A program made the position numbers and the translations under genes. From NCBI RefSeq assembly GCF_003751085.1, contig NZ_RJJY01000001.1, positions 3,782,001 to 3,846,000 of the forward strand: 64,000 bases of DNA. Reading direction: 5' to 3'. Under the pieces are notes generated by a model, which saw only the letters and a program-made list of their open reading frames with translations, was not told the DNA's origin and ran no database searches. Positions 1 through 8,824 of this stretch are shown here, piece after piece. This stretch comes from Micromonospora sp. Llam0. Its GTDB lineage: Bacteria > Actinomycetota > Actinomycetes > Mycobacteriales > Micromonosporaceae. Every line of letters begins with the position of its first letter. The stretch's first letter is position 1.

Positions 1-1172
1 CGGGGCGGATCCGGATCGGCGAGATTGATCGCGGACAGCCGGCGGTGCACCGCCGCGTACGCCGCCGGGTCGCCGTGCAGCGCCAGCGCGTGCGTGTCGG
101 CGCGGGCCTCGATCCGGCGCGACACCAGCGCCTGCACCGGTGTCGCGACCAGGCCGACCAGCGTGACCACGGCCAGCAGCAGGGCGATCGCCCGCGGCTC
201 GGCGATGTCGGCGACGCCGGCCGCCCGCAGCATCGGCCGCCAGCCGCCGAACAGGTACAGCCCGACCACGGCCGCTGCGGCGCCGAGCGCGCCCAACCCG
301 GTGCCGGTCAGCACGTCCCGCGCGCGGGCATGGCCCAGCTCGTGGGCGACCACGGCGGCCAGCTCCGCCGGGGGCGCCTCGCGCAGCAGATTGTCGTAGA
401 CGACGATCCGCCGGGTGGGGCCGAACCCGGACACGTAGGCGTTGACCGCGCGGGTACGCCGGGACGCGTCGGCCACCAGCACGTCCCGCACCGGGACGCC
501 GTCGCGCTCGGCCAGCTCCAGCAGCTGCGTGCGCACCGGACCGTCCGGCATCGGGGTGAACTTGTTGAACACCGGCTCGACCAGCACCGGCAGGACGAAC
601 GACAGCAGCACCACCAGGGCGGCCGCGCCGGTCGCGGCCAGCGCCCACCACCAGCGGGGGGCGAGCCGGACGACGGTGTAGAAGCCGAGCAGGGCCACCG
701 TCGCGATGACCGCGCCGACCGCGTACGACCGGACCAGGTCCAGTCCCCAGCCGGCCCAGCCCTGGGTGGCCAGCCCGTGCTCGGTCAGGATCCGGTGCCG
801 CCAGGCGGCGAACGGCAGGGTCAGCAGGTCGGCCAGGAACACCACGAGCAGCCCGCCGAGCAACGCCTGGGCGGCCCAGTGGCCGCCGAACGGCCGGCCG
901 GCGACCTCCACCAGCCGGGCACCGACCGGGGTGAACCCGAGCAGCAGCGCCACCAGCAGGCCGGCCAGCACCGCGCCGTAGCGACCCGGGCGCAGCGCCG
1001 CCCGCAGGGCCCGCCCCCGCTCGACCTGGTCGACGGGCAGCTCACGCAGGGCGGCGAGCTGGTCGGCGCGGGGCACCGGTGGCCGGTGCCACGGCACCAG
1101 CACGGCCGCCGCGACGACGACCGCCGCCACCAGGACGACGAAGGTGACCAGCGCCCATGCGCGAGGCGTCAT
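1..1172 (-). CDS. M48 (Ste24-like) membrane zinc metallopeptidase, C-terminus beyond window
   Basis: Partial gene reading off the left edge; about 390 residues are visible. The reverse-strand frame starts ATG at 1172 with a hydrophobic N-terminal segment, followed by further membrane segments. The zinc motif HELGH lies in the stretch VVAHELGHARARD near 320-360, and the family-typical NKFTPM and VSGFGPTRRIVVYDN-type stretches precede it. The family cleaves CAAX-type or misfolded membrane proteins; the actinobacterial substrate is unknown. It lies downstream of the small Cys4 protein on the same strand with about 108 bases between. The distal zinc-ligand Glu region falls near the window edge. 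Family assignment is firm, the function only general. Confidence 0.85.
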   Translation of the reverse strand, partial: MTPRAWALVTFVVLVAAVVVAAAVLVPWHRPPVPRADQLAALRELPVDQVERGRALRAALRPGRYGAVLAGLLVALLLGFTPVGARLVEVAGRPFGGHWAAQALLGGLLVVFLADLLTLPFAAWRHRILTEHGLATQGWAGWGLDLVRSYAVGAVIATVALLGFYTVVRLAPRWWWALAATGAAALVVLLSFVLPVLVEPVFNKFTPMPDGPVRTQLLELAERDGVPVRDVLVADASRRTRAVNAYVSGFGPTRRIVVYDNLLREAPPAELAAVVAHELGHARARDVLTGTGLGALGAAAAVVGLYLFGGWRPMLRAAGVADIAEPRAIALLLAVVTLVGLVATPVQALVSRRIEARADTHALALHGDPAAYAAVHRRLSAINLADPDPP

Positions 1173-1280
1173 CAGGCTCCTCTCGCCAGCCGGTCGCCCG
1201 ACCATCCTAGGTGCGCCGGCGCGGTCCCGGCCCGCGCTCGGGCGACAGACCGGATCCTCTCAGGCGGACCGGTCGATCGC

Positions 1281-1514
1281 TCAGGCGACCTGTCTTCGGG
1301 ACCGGGGCCGGCGCGGCCGGCGGCCACGCGGCGCGGCCGGCGACCCGCCAAGCACCTCGACGTCGAACCCGGCGCGTGCGAACACCTCGATCGCGTACCG
1401 CTCGCCGGCGTCCAGGTTGGCCACCGCGTCCGGGCTGTCGATCAGGGCACTGACCAGGCAACCCCGGCAGCTCGGGCCGCGCCCGACGGCGCAGGTGTCG
1501 CAGTCGATCAGCAT
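1281..1514 (-). CDS. Small Cys4 protein, conserved actinobacterial hypothetical
   Basis: 77 residues, ATG at 1514, preceded by a GAGGAG ribosome site 7-8 bases upstream. The N-terminus has four cysteines as CX2C-X7-CX2C (CDTCAVGRGPSCRGC, residues 5-19), a plausible metal-binding or Fe-S knuckle, and the C-terminus is strongly basic (RGRRPRRPRSRRQ). I recall similar short proteins in other actinomycetes beside NYN-domain genes, but no function is known to me. It is transcribed with the NYN gene upstream (144 bases apart) and the M48 gene downstream. A role in nucleic-acid binding is only a guess from the charge. Confidence 0.7.
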   Translation of the reverse strand: MLIDCDTCAVGRGPSCRGCLVSALIDSPDAVANLDAGERYAIEVFARAGFDVEVLGGSPAAPRGRRPRRPRSRRQVA

Positions 1515-1658
1515 GGTCGTCTCCTCACGTGGCGGTACGGTCGGCCGGTCGGCCGGCGGTGACCGGCCCCCGTACGACGCAGCATCGCCGACCGACCACC
1601 GCCAGTGACATCGACGATAGGCGTCAGGTACGACAGTTCCGCGCGACCGGGTGTCGGC

Positions 1659-3053
1659 TCAGGAACGAGCCAGTCGACGCAGCAGCGAGTCGGCGCCCAT
1701 CGGGTACGCGCCGTGCCGCCGGACCCCGTCGGCCACCTCCCGGTCGGAGGAGACCACCACGATCACCCGGCCGGACGGCTCGGCCCGAACCAACCGACGG
1801 ATGAGCTCGTCGGCCGTCTCCCCTTTGCGGGAGAACAGCACCCGCACGCCGCGTGGGGCCGGCGGCAACCCGTGCATCCGCTCGGCGCCGTCGAAGACCA
1901 CGGTCACCTCGTCCCCGGTCTGCGCGGCGATCCCACCGAGCCCGGTGATCAACCGCTTGCGTTGCTGCTCCAGCGGCATCTCGCCGAAGCCCCGCTTGGT
2001 CACGTTGTAGCCGTCGACGACGAGGTGCGCCCGGGGCAGGGCGAGCAGGTCGTCCAGCCGGGCCGGGTCGTCGGTGTCGCGGGCCCGGGTCGACGTCGCC
2101 GCCGCCGGTCGGTCGGTGAACGCGTCGGCGACGTAGTCGGCCGGCAACCGGTCGGCCGGGTCCAGGGCAAGCTCCCGCCGCAGCCCCTGGGCCGCTTGCC
2201 CGATCGTCTCCAGCAGCAGCCACAGCCGGGCGTCGTCGACCGCCCGGGCCTCCTTCGCCGACTGCCGGGCGGTCCCGGCGGTCAGCTCCGCGTCGGCGAG
2301 CTTGGCGCGCAGCCGCCGCAGCTCCGCGTCGTGGTCGGCGGCGGCCCGCGCGGCGCGGCCGCGTTCGGTGGCGAGCAGCTCGTTGGCCCGCCGCTGCTGC
2401 GACTGTGCCTCACGCAGCGTGCGGGACAGCTGCCGGGACTCCTCGCGGAGCTGGCCCAGCTCCTCGCGTACCCGGGCCAGCTCGTCGCGGAGCTTCTCCA
2501 CCTCGACCCGGGCGACGGTGCGGTCGTGTTCGGCCCGATTGGCGCGGGCCTCGGCATCGCGGATCAACTCGGCGACGGCGGCCCGGTCGGCCTCGGCCCG
2601 GACCGCCGCACCGGCGGCGTCGACCAGCTCACGCCAGCCCGCCGGCCGCATCAGGTACGCCAGGGCGGCGACCTCGACCGGGTCCGCCGCCGCGGGTGAG
2701 ACCCCTTTGCTGACCGCCGTACCCAGCTCACCGGCCTCGACCAGCGCTCGGGCGGCCACCCGCTGCCGCAGCGACGGATCGTTGGTGAGCGCCGCCGCGA
2801 TCGCCGCGGCGCCGTAGCGGGCCCGCCGGTTCGGCGCGAACTTGGCGACCTTGCGCAGCTGGGGTGGCATCTCGTCGGTCGGGATCTCGGGCAGCGCGGC
2901 GGCGGCGATCACGACGATGCGCGACCGCACCGGCTCCGGCAGCACCGGCTCGGCGGGTGGACCACCGGCCGGCTGGTCGGCGGACGGGGGCAGGGCGCCG
3001 GTCGTCGGCGCCGCCCCCTCGGGACGAGCGTCGGTCGGATCCGGTGCGGCCAT
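1659..3053 (-). CDS. NYN (YacP-like) domain RNA-binding/ribonuclease protein
   Basis: 464 residues from ATG 3053. The start was chosen because the longer frame to 3161 would run into the divergent nuclease gene and adds sequence of untypical composition; a GGGAG lies about 10 bases upstream. The N-terminal third is helical. The middle (roughly residues 185-290) is a long charged coiled coil rich in RxELxxLR. The C-terminal ~160 residues are a YacP-type NYN domain: HLVVDGYNVTKRG, TVVFDG and VVVSSDREVADGVRRHG carry the conserved acidic residues expected of a PIN-like nuclease. YacP-like proteins act in RNA processing or decay in other bacteria; the actinobacterial target is not known. Confidence 0.85.
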   Translation of the reverse strand: MAAPDPTDARPEGAAPTTGALPPSADQPAGGPPAEPVLPEPVRSRIVVIAAAALPEIPTDEMPPQLRKVAKFAPNRRARYGAAAIAAALTNDPSLRQRVAARALVEAGELGTAVSKGVSPAAADPVEVAALAYLMRPAGWRELVDAAGAAVRAEADRAAVAELIRDAEARANRAEHDRTVARVEVEKLRDELARVREELGQLREESRQLSRTLREAQSQQRRANELLATERGRAARAAADHDAELRRLRAKLADAELTAGTARQSAKEARAVDDARLWLLLETIGQAAQGLRRELALDPADRLPADYVADAFTDRPAAATSTRARDTDDPARLDDLLALPRAHLVVDGYNVTKRGFGEMPLEQQRKRLITGLGGIAAQTGDEVTVVFDGAERMHGLPPAPRGVRVLFSRKGETADELIRRLVRAEPSGRVIVVVSSDREVADGVRRHGAYPMGADSLLRRLARS

Positions 3054-3169
3054 GCACCCCAGTCTCCCACCGGGTGGCCGCCGCGTGCCCGACAGGAAGA
3101 ATGATCTCGCAGAGTCGATCGGATCGTTACCGATGGTACCCATGGGACGGCTGTGTCGCACCCAGGCCT

Positions 3170-3175
3170 TATCGT
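3170..3175 (+). promoter_or_regulatory. -10 box TATCGT, leaderless start of the DEDD/GIY-YIG gene
   Basis: TATCGT ends 7 bases before the GTG at 3183 and no ribosome site lies between. The TANNNT-N6-8-start spacing is typical of leaderless actinobacterial transcripts. Confidence 0.55.
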
Positions 3176-3182
3176 CTGCGCC

Positions 3183-5000
3183 GTGGCACCGCCTGACCCC
3201 GCACCTCGACCGGCCTACACCCAGGGCTCGATCGACTCGCTGCTGTCAGCCGGGCATGGCCAGCCGCTGTCGACCGGCGCGGACCGGTCGCTACGGGAGA
3301 CCACCTTCGTCGTGCTGGATCTGGAGACCACCGGCGGCGCGCCGGACGGCGGCGGCATCACCGAGATCGGCGCGGTCAAGGTGCGCGGCGGCGAGGAGCT
3401 CGGCGTCTTCGCCACGCTGGTCAACCCGGGTCGACCGGTGCCGCCGTTCATCACCGTGCTCACCGGCATCACCGAGGCGATGCTCGTACCCGCGCCGCCG
3501 ATCGAGCAGGTGCTGCCCAGCCTGCTGGAGTTTCTCGGCGACGCGGTGCTGGTGGCCCACAACGCGCCGTACGACGTGGGTTTTCTCAAGGCGGCGTGCG
3601 CCCGGCACGGCTACTCCTGGCCGTCGCCGACGGTGCTGGACACCGCGGCCCTCGCCCGCCGGGTGCTGACCCGCGACGAGGTGCCCAACCGCAAGCTCGG
3701 CACCCTCGCCGGCTACTTCCGTACCCCTCGGCGCCCCACCCACCGGGCGCTGGCCGACGCCCAGGCCACCGTGGACGTGCTGCACGGGCTGATCGCCCGA
3801 CTCGGCGGGCACCAGGTGACGAGCATCGGTGACGCGGTCGAATTCAGCCGGGCGGTCAGCGACGTCCAGCGACGCAAGCGGCACCTCGCCGACGGATTGC
3901 CCCGCTCCCCCGGGGTGTACATCTTCCGGGCGGCCGACGACCGACCGCTCTACGTCGGCACCTCGGGCGACGTCGCCACCCGGGTACGCAGCTACTTCAC
4001 CGCTGCCGAGCGGCGGGCGCGGATGTCCGAGATGCTGGCCGCGGCGGTGCGGGTCGACGCGGTCGAATGCGCCCACCGGCTGGAGGCCGAGGTACGTGAG
4101 CTGCGGCTGATCGCCGCCCACGCGCCGCCGTACAACCGCAGGTCGAAGTTTCCGGAGCGGATGGTCTGGTTGAAGGTCACCGACGAGGTCTATCCACGGC
4201 TGTCCACGGTCCGGGCGATCTCACCGGCCGACACCACCGTGCTCGGTCCGTTCGCCTCCCGCCGGGCGGCCGAGCTGGCCGCCGCCGGCATCCACGAGGC
4301 GCTGCCGCTGCGTCAGTGCACCCACCGGTTGTCCACCCGGACCCGGACCCCGGCCTGCGCGCTGGCCGAGCTGGGTCGTTGTCCGGCACCGTGCGAGCAC
4401 CGGGTCGACCCGCAGCAGTACGCCGACCTGGCCGTCACCCCGCTGCGTACGGCCCTCGACACCGACCCGCAGCCGCTGGTCGACACATTGCTCGCCCGGA
4501 TCGACCGGCTCGCCGCCGGGCAGCGGTTCGAGGAGGCGGCGGTGGTGCGGGGCCGGTTGGCCGCGTTCCTGCGGGCGACCGTGAGGATGCAGCGGTTGTC
4601 CGCGCTGACCCGGATCGCCGAGCTGGTCGCGGCACGACGGGCCGGGCACGGTGGCTGGGAGCTGGCGATCGTCCGGCACGGCCGGCTCGCCGCCGCCGGT
4701 GTGTCGCCCCCACGGCAGCACCCTCGGGCCACCATCGAACTGCTGTGCGCCACCGCTGAGACGGTGCCGGCCGGGCACGGTCCGGTGCCCCGGGCCAGCG
4801 CGGCCGAGAGCGAGCGGATTCTGTCCTGGTTGGAGCCGGAACAGACCCGGCTGGTCAGGGTGAGCGGGGACTGGTCCTCACCGGTCCGCGGTGCCGGCCG
4901 ATTCCACCATCTGCTGGTCAAGGCCGAGGAGGCCGCCCGGACGACGGCCGGGGTCGACGAAGCGGACCAAAGACTCGACCGATCGATCACCCGCAAGTAG
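3183..5000 (+). CDS. DEDDh 3'-5' exonuclease fused to UvrC-like GIY-YIG nuclease
   Basis: 605 residues. GTG 3183 is preferred over the in-frame ATG at 3153 because of the -10 box just upstream. Residues ~40-210 are a DnaQ-type exonuclease: ExoI FVVLDLETTG (Asp46/Glu48), ExoII HNAPYDVGFL, ExoIII HRALADAQAT. Residues ~240-320 are a GIY-YIG nuclease domain (GVYIFRAADDRPLYVGTSG). A UVR-like helical pair follows at ~433-465 (ARIDRLAAGQRFEEAAVVRG). It lacks the UvrC C-terminal RNase-H-like half, so it is not UvrC. It matches the M. tuberculosis Rv2191 type, and its place near trpD and the qcr genes fits that synteny. A DNA-repair or damage role is inferred from the domains. Confidence 0.9.
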   Translation: MAPPDPAPRPAYTQGSIDSLLSAGHGQPLSTGADRSLRETTFVVLDLETTGGAPDGGGITEIGAVKVRGGEELGVFATLVNPGRPVPPFITVLTGITEAMLVPAPPIEQVLPSLLEFLGDAVLVAHNAPYDVGFLKAACARHGYSWPSPTVLDTAALARRVLTRDEVPNRKLGTLAGYFRTPRRPTHRALADAQATVDVLHGLIARLGGHQVTSIGDAVEFSRAVSDVQRRKRHLADGLPRSPGVYIFRAADDRPLYVGTSGDVATRVRSYFTAAERRARMSEMLAAAVRVDAVECAHRLEAEVRELRLIAAHAPPYNRRSKFPERMVWLKVTDEVYPRLSTVRAISPADTTVLGPFASRRAAELAAAGIHEALPLRQCTHRLSTRTRTPACALAELGRCPAPCEHRVDPQQYADLAVTPLRTALDTDPQPLVDTLLARIDRLAAGQRFEEAAVVRGRLAAFLRATVRMQRLSALTRIAELVAARRAGHGGWELAIVRHGRLAAAGVSPPRQHPRATIELLCATAETVPAGHGPVPRASAAESERILSWLEPEQTRLVRVSGDWSSPVRGAGRFHHLLVKAEEAARTTAGVDEADQRLDRSITRK

Positions 5001-5124
5001 CCGATCGTACTACGCTCGCTCGCTTAGGCTGTTAGAGAAGTGCAGTCCTGTCAGCCAACGCCCGATTCGTGGCGTGCGTCCGGGCGGTCGACCGGCCGGG
5101 CGATGGGTGAGGAGGTGTCTCCGC

Positions 5125-6906
5125 GTGGACGTCGACGCCGGTCCCGGCGCCGCCATCGGACGTTTCCTGCCCACCGCGACACCCCTGTCCGCCCGCCTGC
5201 GGGCCTGGCTGTCCTGGTCTCCCGGCACACCGGAGCCGGTCGCCGAGCTGATCCGCGTCCACCGGTCGGTCCACCCGTCGGCGGACCCGGCGGTGCTGCG
5301 CCGCGGCTACCAGATCGCCGACAGCATGCACGCCGGTCAGTACCGCAAGAGCGGCGAGCCGTACATCACCCACCCGTTGGCCGTCGCGGAGATCTGCGCC
5401 GGGCTCGGCATGGACACCACCACCCTGGTGGCCGCACTGCTGCACGACACCGTCGAGGACACCACGTACGACCTGCCGACACTGGCCGCGGACTTCGGTG
5501 ACGAGGTCGCCCACCTGGTCGACGGGGTGACCAAGTTCGACAAGGCGTTCTACGGCAAGGCCGCCGAGGCGGAGACCATCCGAAAGATGATCATCGCTGC
5601 GGCGAAGGACGTCCGGGTGCTGGTCATCAAACTCGCCGACCGGCTGCACAACATGCGGACTCTCGGTGTGCGCTCCCCTGCCTCCCGGGCCCGGATCGCC
5701 AAGGCGACCCTGGACGTGCTGGTCCCGCTCTGCGACCGGCTCGGCATCCAGAAACTCAAACGGGAGCTCGACGACATCGTCCTGTTCCACCTGGAGCCGG
5801 AGGCCTACCAGCAGATCGAAGAGCACCTGGCCAACCGGCCCGGCTGGGCGACGTACCTGGACACCGTCTGCGGACAGGCGCGGGTGACGCTGCGTCGGGA
5901 GAAGGTCACTGCCCGGGTCGCGCCACGGCCCCGGCACCGCTACTCGATCTGGAAGGACACCGTCGCCGGCGGCCACCGGGCCCCGTTCGACCTGCCCCGG
6001 ATCGAGGTCGTGGTGGCCGGCCCGGACACCGACTGTTACGCGGCGCTCGGCGCGATCCACTGCCGTTGGCGACCGGTGCCGGGCAGGTTCAAGGACTTCA
6101 TCGCGGCACCGAAGAACAACCTCTACCGCTCGCTGCACACCACCGTCATCGGCCCGGACGAGCGTCCACTCGAGGTGCTGATCCGGACCGACGCGATGCA
6201 CCGCTCCGCCGAGTTCGGCATCGCCGCGCCGTACCACTTCCCCAAACCCGGCCGCAGTCGCGCCGCCGCCCGCGCCGACGAGCTGGCCTGGCTCCGCAGG
6301 GCAATCGACTGGTCGCAGGAGAACATCGACGCTGATCAGTTCGTCCATTCGCTGCGCTGCGACCTGGTGGACGCGCAGATCCAGGTCTTCACCGAAGGCC
6401 GCCCCATCGTGCTGCCGGCCGGGTCGACGCCGGTCGACCTCGCATACGAGCTGGATTCACGCAAAGGCGCACACTGTCTCGCCGTACGGATCAACGGCCG
6501 ACTGGCACCACTGGCCTCCGAGCTGACCGACGGCGACGTGGTCGAGATCTTCACCGAGAGCGACGATCAGCCGGCCGGGACGGCACCGACGTCGGCCGGG
6601 CCGCGCAAGGAGTGGCTGGGTTTCGTCAAATCGCCGCAGGCACAGATGCAGATCAACCGCTGGTTCGCCGAACACTCCGAACCGGGGATCAGCATCAGCG
6701 ACAAGGTACGCCTCGGCCGCGCCACCGTCAGCCTGATCCTGCGCAAACACGACCGGGCATTGTCCAACGACAAACCACTGCGCCAGCTCGCGGAGAACCT
6801 CAAGTACCCGGACATGGAGACCCTGCTGGTCGCGGTGGTGGACCGGACCATCGAGCCCGAGGCCGTCGTCGACCAGCTCATCGCCCTGGTCGACCAGCCG
6901 GGCTGA
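5125..6906 (+). CDS. RelA/SpoT-family protein with HD hydrolase, eroded synthetase and TGS, no ACT
   Basis: 593 residues from GTG 5125, which has GGAGG at 5111-5115; the frame stays open further upstream, but that part overlaps the preceding gene. Order: HD hydrolase with ITHP, LLHDTVEDT (His107/Asp108) and KLADRLHNMRTLG; synthetase-like domain with RFKD at 321-324 (the charge motif of bifunctional enzymes); TGS domain from ~417; a helical tail. The C-terminal Zn-finger/ACT region of full Rel (~730-800 residues) is absent. Several synthetase positions differ from the Rel norm: GRPKH reads PRPRH, DLIAIR reads DLPRIE, NGYQS reads NLYRS, EIQIRT reads EVLIRT. Hydrolysis of (p)ppGpp is plausible; synthesis is doubtful. 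The main Rel must be elsewhere. Confidence 0.85.
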   Translation: MDVDAGPGAAIGRFLPTATPLSARLRAWLSWSPGTPEPVAELIRVHRSVHPSADPAVLRRGYQIADSMHAGQYRKSGEPYITHPLAVAEICAGLGMDTTTLVAALLHDTVEDTTYDLPTLAADFGDEVAHLVDGVTKFDKAFYGKAAEAETIRKMIIAAAKDVRVLVIKLADRLHNMRTLGVRSPASRARIAKATLDVLVPLCDRLGIQKLKRELDDIVLFHLEPEAYQQIEEHLANRPGWATYLDTVCGQARVTLRREKVTARVAPRPRHRYSIWKDTVAGGHRAPFDLPRIEVVVAGPDTDCYAALGAIHCRWRPVPGRFKDFIAAPKNNLYRSLHTTVIGPDERPLEVLIRTDAMHRSAEFGIAAPYHFPKPGRSRAAARADELAWLRRAIDWSQENIDADQFVHSLRCDLVDAQIQVFTEGRPIVLPAGSTPVDLAYELDSRKGAHCLAVRINGRLAPLASELTDGDVVEIFTESDDQPAGTAPTSAGPRKEWLGFVKSPQAQMQINRWFAEHSEPGISISDKVRLGRATVSLILRKHDRALSNDKPLRQLAENLKYPDMETLLVAVVDRTIEPEAVVDQLIALVDQPG

Positions 6907-6936
6907 CCTGACCCGGCGCTGGCGACCGGCTACCTC

Positions 6937-6942
6937 TAGCCT
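6937..6942 (+). promoter_or_regulatory. -10 box TAGCCT, leaderless start of NUDIX gene
   Basis: TAGCCT ends 6 bases before ATG 6949; there is no ribosome site in between. Confidence 0.55.
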
Positions 6943-6948
6943 GAACGT

Positions 6949-7482
6949 ATGATCATCCGCCGATCCCCCGCACGCGCGCTGCTGTACGGCGTGTTCTACC
7001 GGTTGCCGCACCCGGTCCGTCGGCGGTTGGTCCGGCTCGCCGTGCAGAGGTACATCGTCGGTGCCGTGACGCTGGTGACCGACTCCGAAGTCGATCCGCC
7101 GGCACCCGCCCGACTCCTGCTGCTGCGCCAGCCGCCCGGCCGGGGCTGGACACTGCCCGCCGGTCTGCTGCGACACCGCGAGGCGCCGGTGGTCGGCGCG
7201 GCCCGGGAGCTCGCCGAGGAGACCGGCATCCGGCTGGCCCCGGACCAGCTGCGCCCGGCGGTGCCGAACGCCGTGGTGCACGCCAAGGGCTGGGTGGACG
7301 TGGTCTTCGAAGCCTCGGTGGCGGCCTCACGGACCCAACTGGTGGTCGACGGGGCCGAGGTGTACGAAGCCGCCTGGCACCGGCTCGACGACCTGCCCCG
7401 ACTGACCCCGGCGACCGCCCGGCTGCTGGCGCACTACGGCATCGGACCGCTCGTCGTGCCAGCGGTGGAGGAACCGGGATGA
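6949..7482 (+). CDS. NUDIX hydrolase
   Basis: 177 residues. A complete Nudix box fits GX5EX7REUXEEXGU at residues 72-94 (GLLRHREAP, then REL and AEETGI), so the pyrophosphohydrolase fold and metal site look intact. The N-terminal ~30 residues are basic and hydrophobic. The substrate cannot be read from the sequence. The stop overlaps the ATG of the next gene (ATGA), implying translational coupling to the nucleotidyltransferase. Together they look like a small nucleotide-sugar or nucleoside-diphosphate handling unit, which is inference. Confidence 0.9.
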   Translation: MIIRRSPARALLYGVFYRLPHPVRRRLVRLAVQRYIVGAVTLVTDSEVDPPAPARLLLLRQPPGRGWTLPAGLLRHREAPVVGAARELAEETGIRLAPDQLRPAVPNAVVHAKGWVDVVFEASVAASRTQLVVDGAEVYEAAWHRLDDLPRLTPATARLLAHYGIGPLVVPAVEEPG

Positions 7483-8339
7483 GCGCACCGGCGGCCGGAC
7501 CGGACCGGATCTGCGCGGTGATCCTCGCCGCCGGTGAAGGCCGCCGGTTGCGGCCGCTGACCGGCCTCGTCCCGAAGGCGCTCTGCCCGGTCGGGAACGT
7601 ACCGCTGCTGGACCGGGCCCTCGCCCGGGTCGGCGCGCTCGGTTTCACCGGGCCGGCGGCGGTCGCGGTCAACGCCTGCTACCTCGGCCGGCAGGTGGTG
7701 ACGCATGTCGGAGACCGGGCACAGCTGTCCGTGGAGCCGGGAGACCCGTTGGGCACCTCCGGCGGCATCGGCCGGCTACGGGACTGGATCGACGGCCGGG
7801 GCGTGCTGGTCGGCAACGTCGACGGCTATCTCGCCCATCCGGATCTGGCTCCCGGGCCGGACATCGCGGCGCTGCTCGACGGCTGGGACGGTGAGACGGT
7901 CCGGCTGCTGGGCAAGCGGTTCACCGACCCGGCCGCCCGGGGCGGCTTCGACGGGCACCGGTTCGCCGGCTTCTCGCTGCTGCCGTGGCGCTACGTCAGC
8001 GGACTACCGGCCACCCCCGGCGAGTTGGTCCGTACCGTCTGGCGGCCGGCGGAGGCGGCCGGCGCGCTGCAGGTGATCAACTTTCCGGGAACCTACCTGG
8101 ACACCGGGACACCACCGGACTACCTCGCGGCCAATCTGCACGCGGCAGCTGGTCGGAGCCTTGTCGACCCGTCGGCCACGGTGACCGGCCCGGTCGACCG
8201 TTCCGTGGTCGGCGCCGGGGCGGTGGTGCGGGGGACGCTGGTCCGCTCGGTGGTGTGGCCCGGCGCACAGGTGCCGGCCGGGGAACAGCTGACCGACGCG
8301 ATCCGGGTGGGCAGTGATCTGACGGTGTCCGCCAGCTGA
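7479..8339 (+). CDS. Nucleotidyltransferase of the sugar-1-phosphate type
   Basis: 286 residues, coupled to the NUDIX gene by a 4-base overlap. The N-terminus has the NTP-transferase signature (VILAAGEGRRLRPLTG, then PKALCPVGNVPLLDRAL) and GNVDGYL as the metal-binding acidic motif. The C-terminal ~60 residues carry left-handed-helix-like repeats (VTGPVDRSVVGAGAVVRG) as in GlmU/ManC-related enzymes. The likely reaction is NTP + sugar-1-phosphate to NDP-sugar + PPi; the sugar is undetermined. It is shorter than mannose-1-phosphate guanylyltransferases of the ~360-residue type. Confidence 0.85.
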   Translation: MSAPAAGPDRICAVILAAGEGRRLRPLTGLVPKALCPVGNVPLLDRALARVGALGFTGPAAVAVNACYLGRQVVTHVGDRAQLSVEPGDPLGTSGGIGRLRDWIDGRGVLVGNVDGYLAHPDLAPGPDIAALLDGWDGETVRLLGKRFTDPAARGGFDGHRFAGFSLLPWRYVSGLPATPGELVRTVWRPAEAAGALQVINFPGTYLDTGTPPDYLAANLHAAAGRSLVDPSATVTGPVDRSVVGAGAVVRGTLVRSVVWPGAQVPAGEQLTDAIRVGSDLTVSAS

Positions 8340-8396
8340 GCACTCGGGTCTTGAGTAACATCGGCGGCGGACGCCGGTGAGAGACGGAGGACCCGC

Positions 8397-8684
8397 GTGA
8401 TCACTGCCATCGTGCTGATCGACTGCTCCACGGACTCGATCCCGGAGGTGGCCGAGGCGCTCGCCGGTCTCACCGGGGTGAGCGAGGTCTACTCGGTGGC
8501 CGGGCACGTCGACCTGATCGCCATCGTCCGGGTACGGGAGTTCGACCAGATCGCCGACGTGATCGCCGGGCGGATCTCGAAGGTGCCGGGCGTGCTCAAC
8601 ACCGAGTCGCACATCGCCTTCCGCGCCTACTCGCAGCACGATCTGGAGGCGGCCTTCGCCATCGGCCTGGCCGACGCTGACTGA
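8397..8684 (+). CDS. Stand-alone Lrp/AsnC RAM-domain protein
   Basis: 95 residues from GTG 8397, with GGAGG ending about 6 bases upstream. The whole protein is one alpha/beta RAM (AsnC_trans_reg) domain: alternating strands TAIVLIDCS, VYSVAGHVDLIAIVRV and ESHIAFRAYS. There is no helix-turn-helix. Such single-domain proteins oligomerise and bind amino acids; they may form mixed oligomers with full-length Lrp proteins. It is convergent with the qcr operon and a strong hairpin separates the two. The ligand is unknown. Confidence 0.85.
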   Translation: MITAIVLIDCSTDSIPEVAEALAGLTGVSEVYSVAGHVDLIAIVRVREFDQIADVIAGRISKVPGVLNTESHIAFRAYSQHDLEAAFAIGLADAD

Positions 8685-8719
8685 CCGCTGAGCTGACTGA
8701 CCGCTGGCTGGCGGCGGCG

Positions 8720-8761
8720 TTGATCTTGCCGCAGAGCCGGTTGATCTGGCCGCAGAGCCGA
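8720..8761. repeat. Two-copy 21-bp tandem repeat
   Basis: Copies 8720-8740 (TTGATCTTGCCGCAGAGCCG plus G) and 8741-8761 (TTGATCTGGCCGCAGAGCCG plus A) match at 19 of 21 positions. They lie between the RAM-domain gene and the downstream hairpin and code for nothing evident. Confidence 0.8.
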
Positions 8762-8809
8762 CAGTCGTCCGCGCCCGCCGGCAAGGGGCGACGGGCACGG
8801 ACGACTGTC
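8760..8809. terminator. Hairpin between convergent RAM gene and qcrB
   Basis: Perfect 12-base arms GACAGTCGTCCG (8760-8771) and CGGACGACTGTC (8798-8809) with a further inner GCCCG/CGGGC pairing. There is no T-tract on either side. Its position just downstream of both stop codons (8684 plus, 8825 minus) fits a bidirectional terminator or mRNA 3'-end stabiliser. Confidence 0.65.
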
Positions 8810-8824
8810 GTGGGTACGGGCCGA

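Noticed and set aside
3054..3161. Longer start of the NYN protein at 3161
   Set aside because: It would overlap the promoter and start of the divergent nuclease gene and adds untypical residues; ATG 3053 fits better.
8685..8824. CRISPR-like direct repeats
   Set aside because: Only two adjacent copies without spacers; a tandem duplication followed by a terminator-like hairpin.
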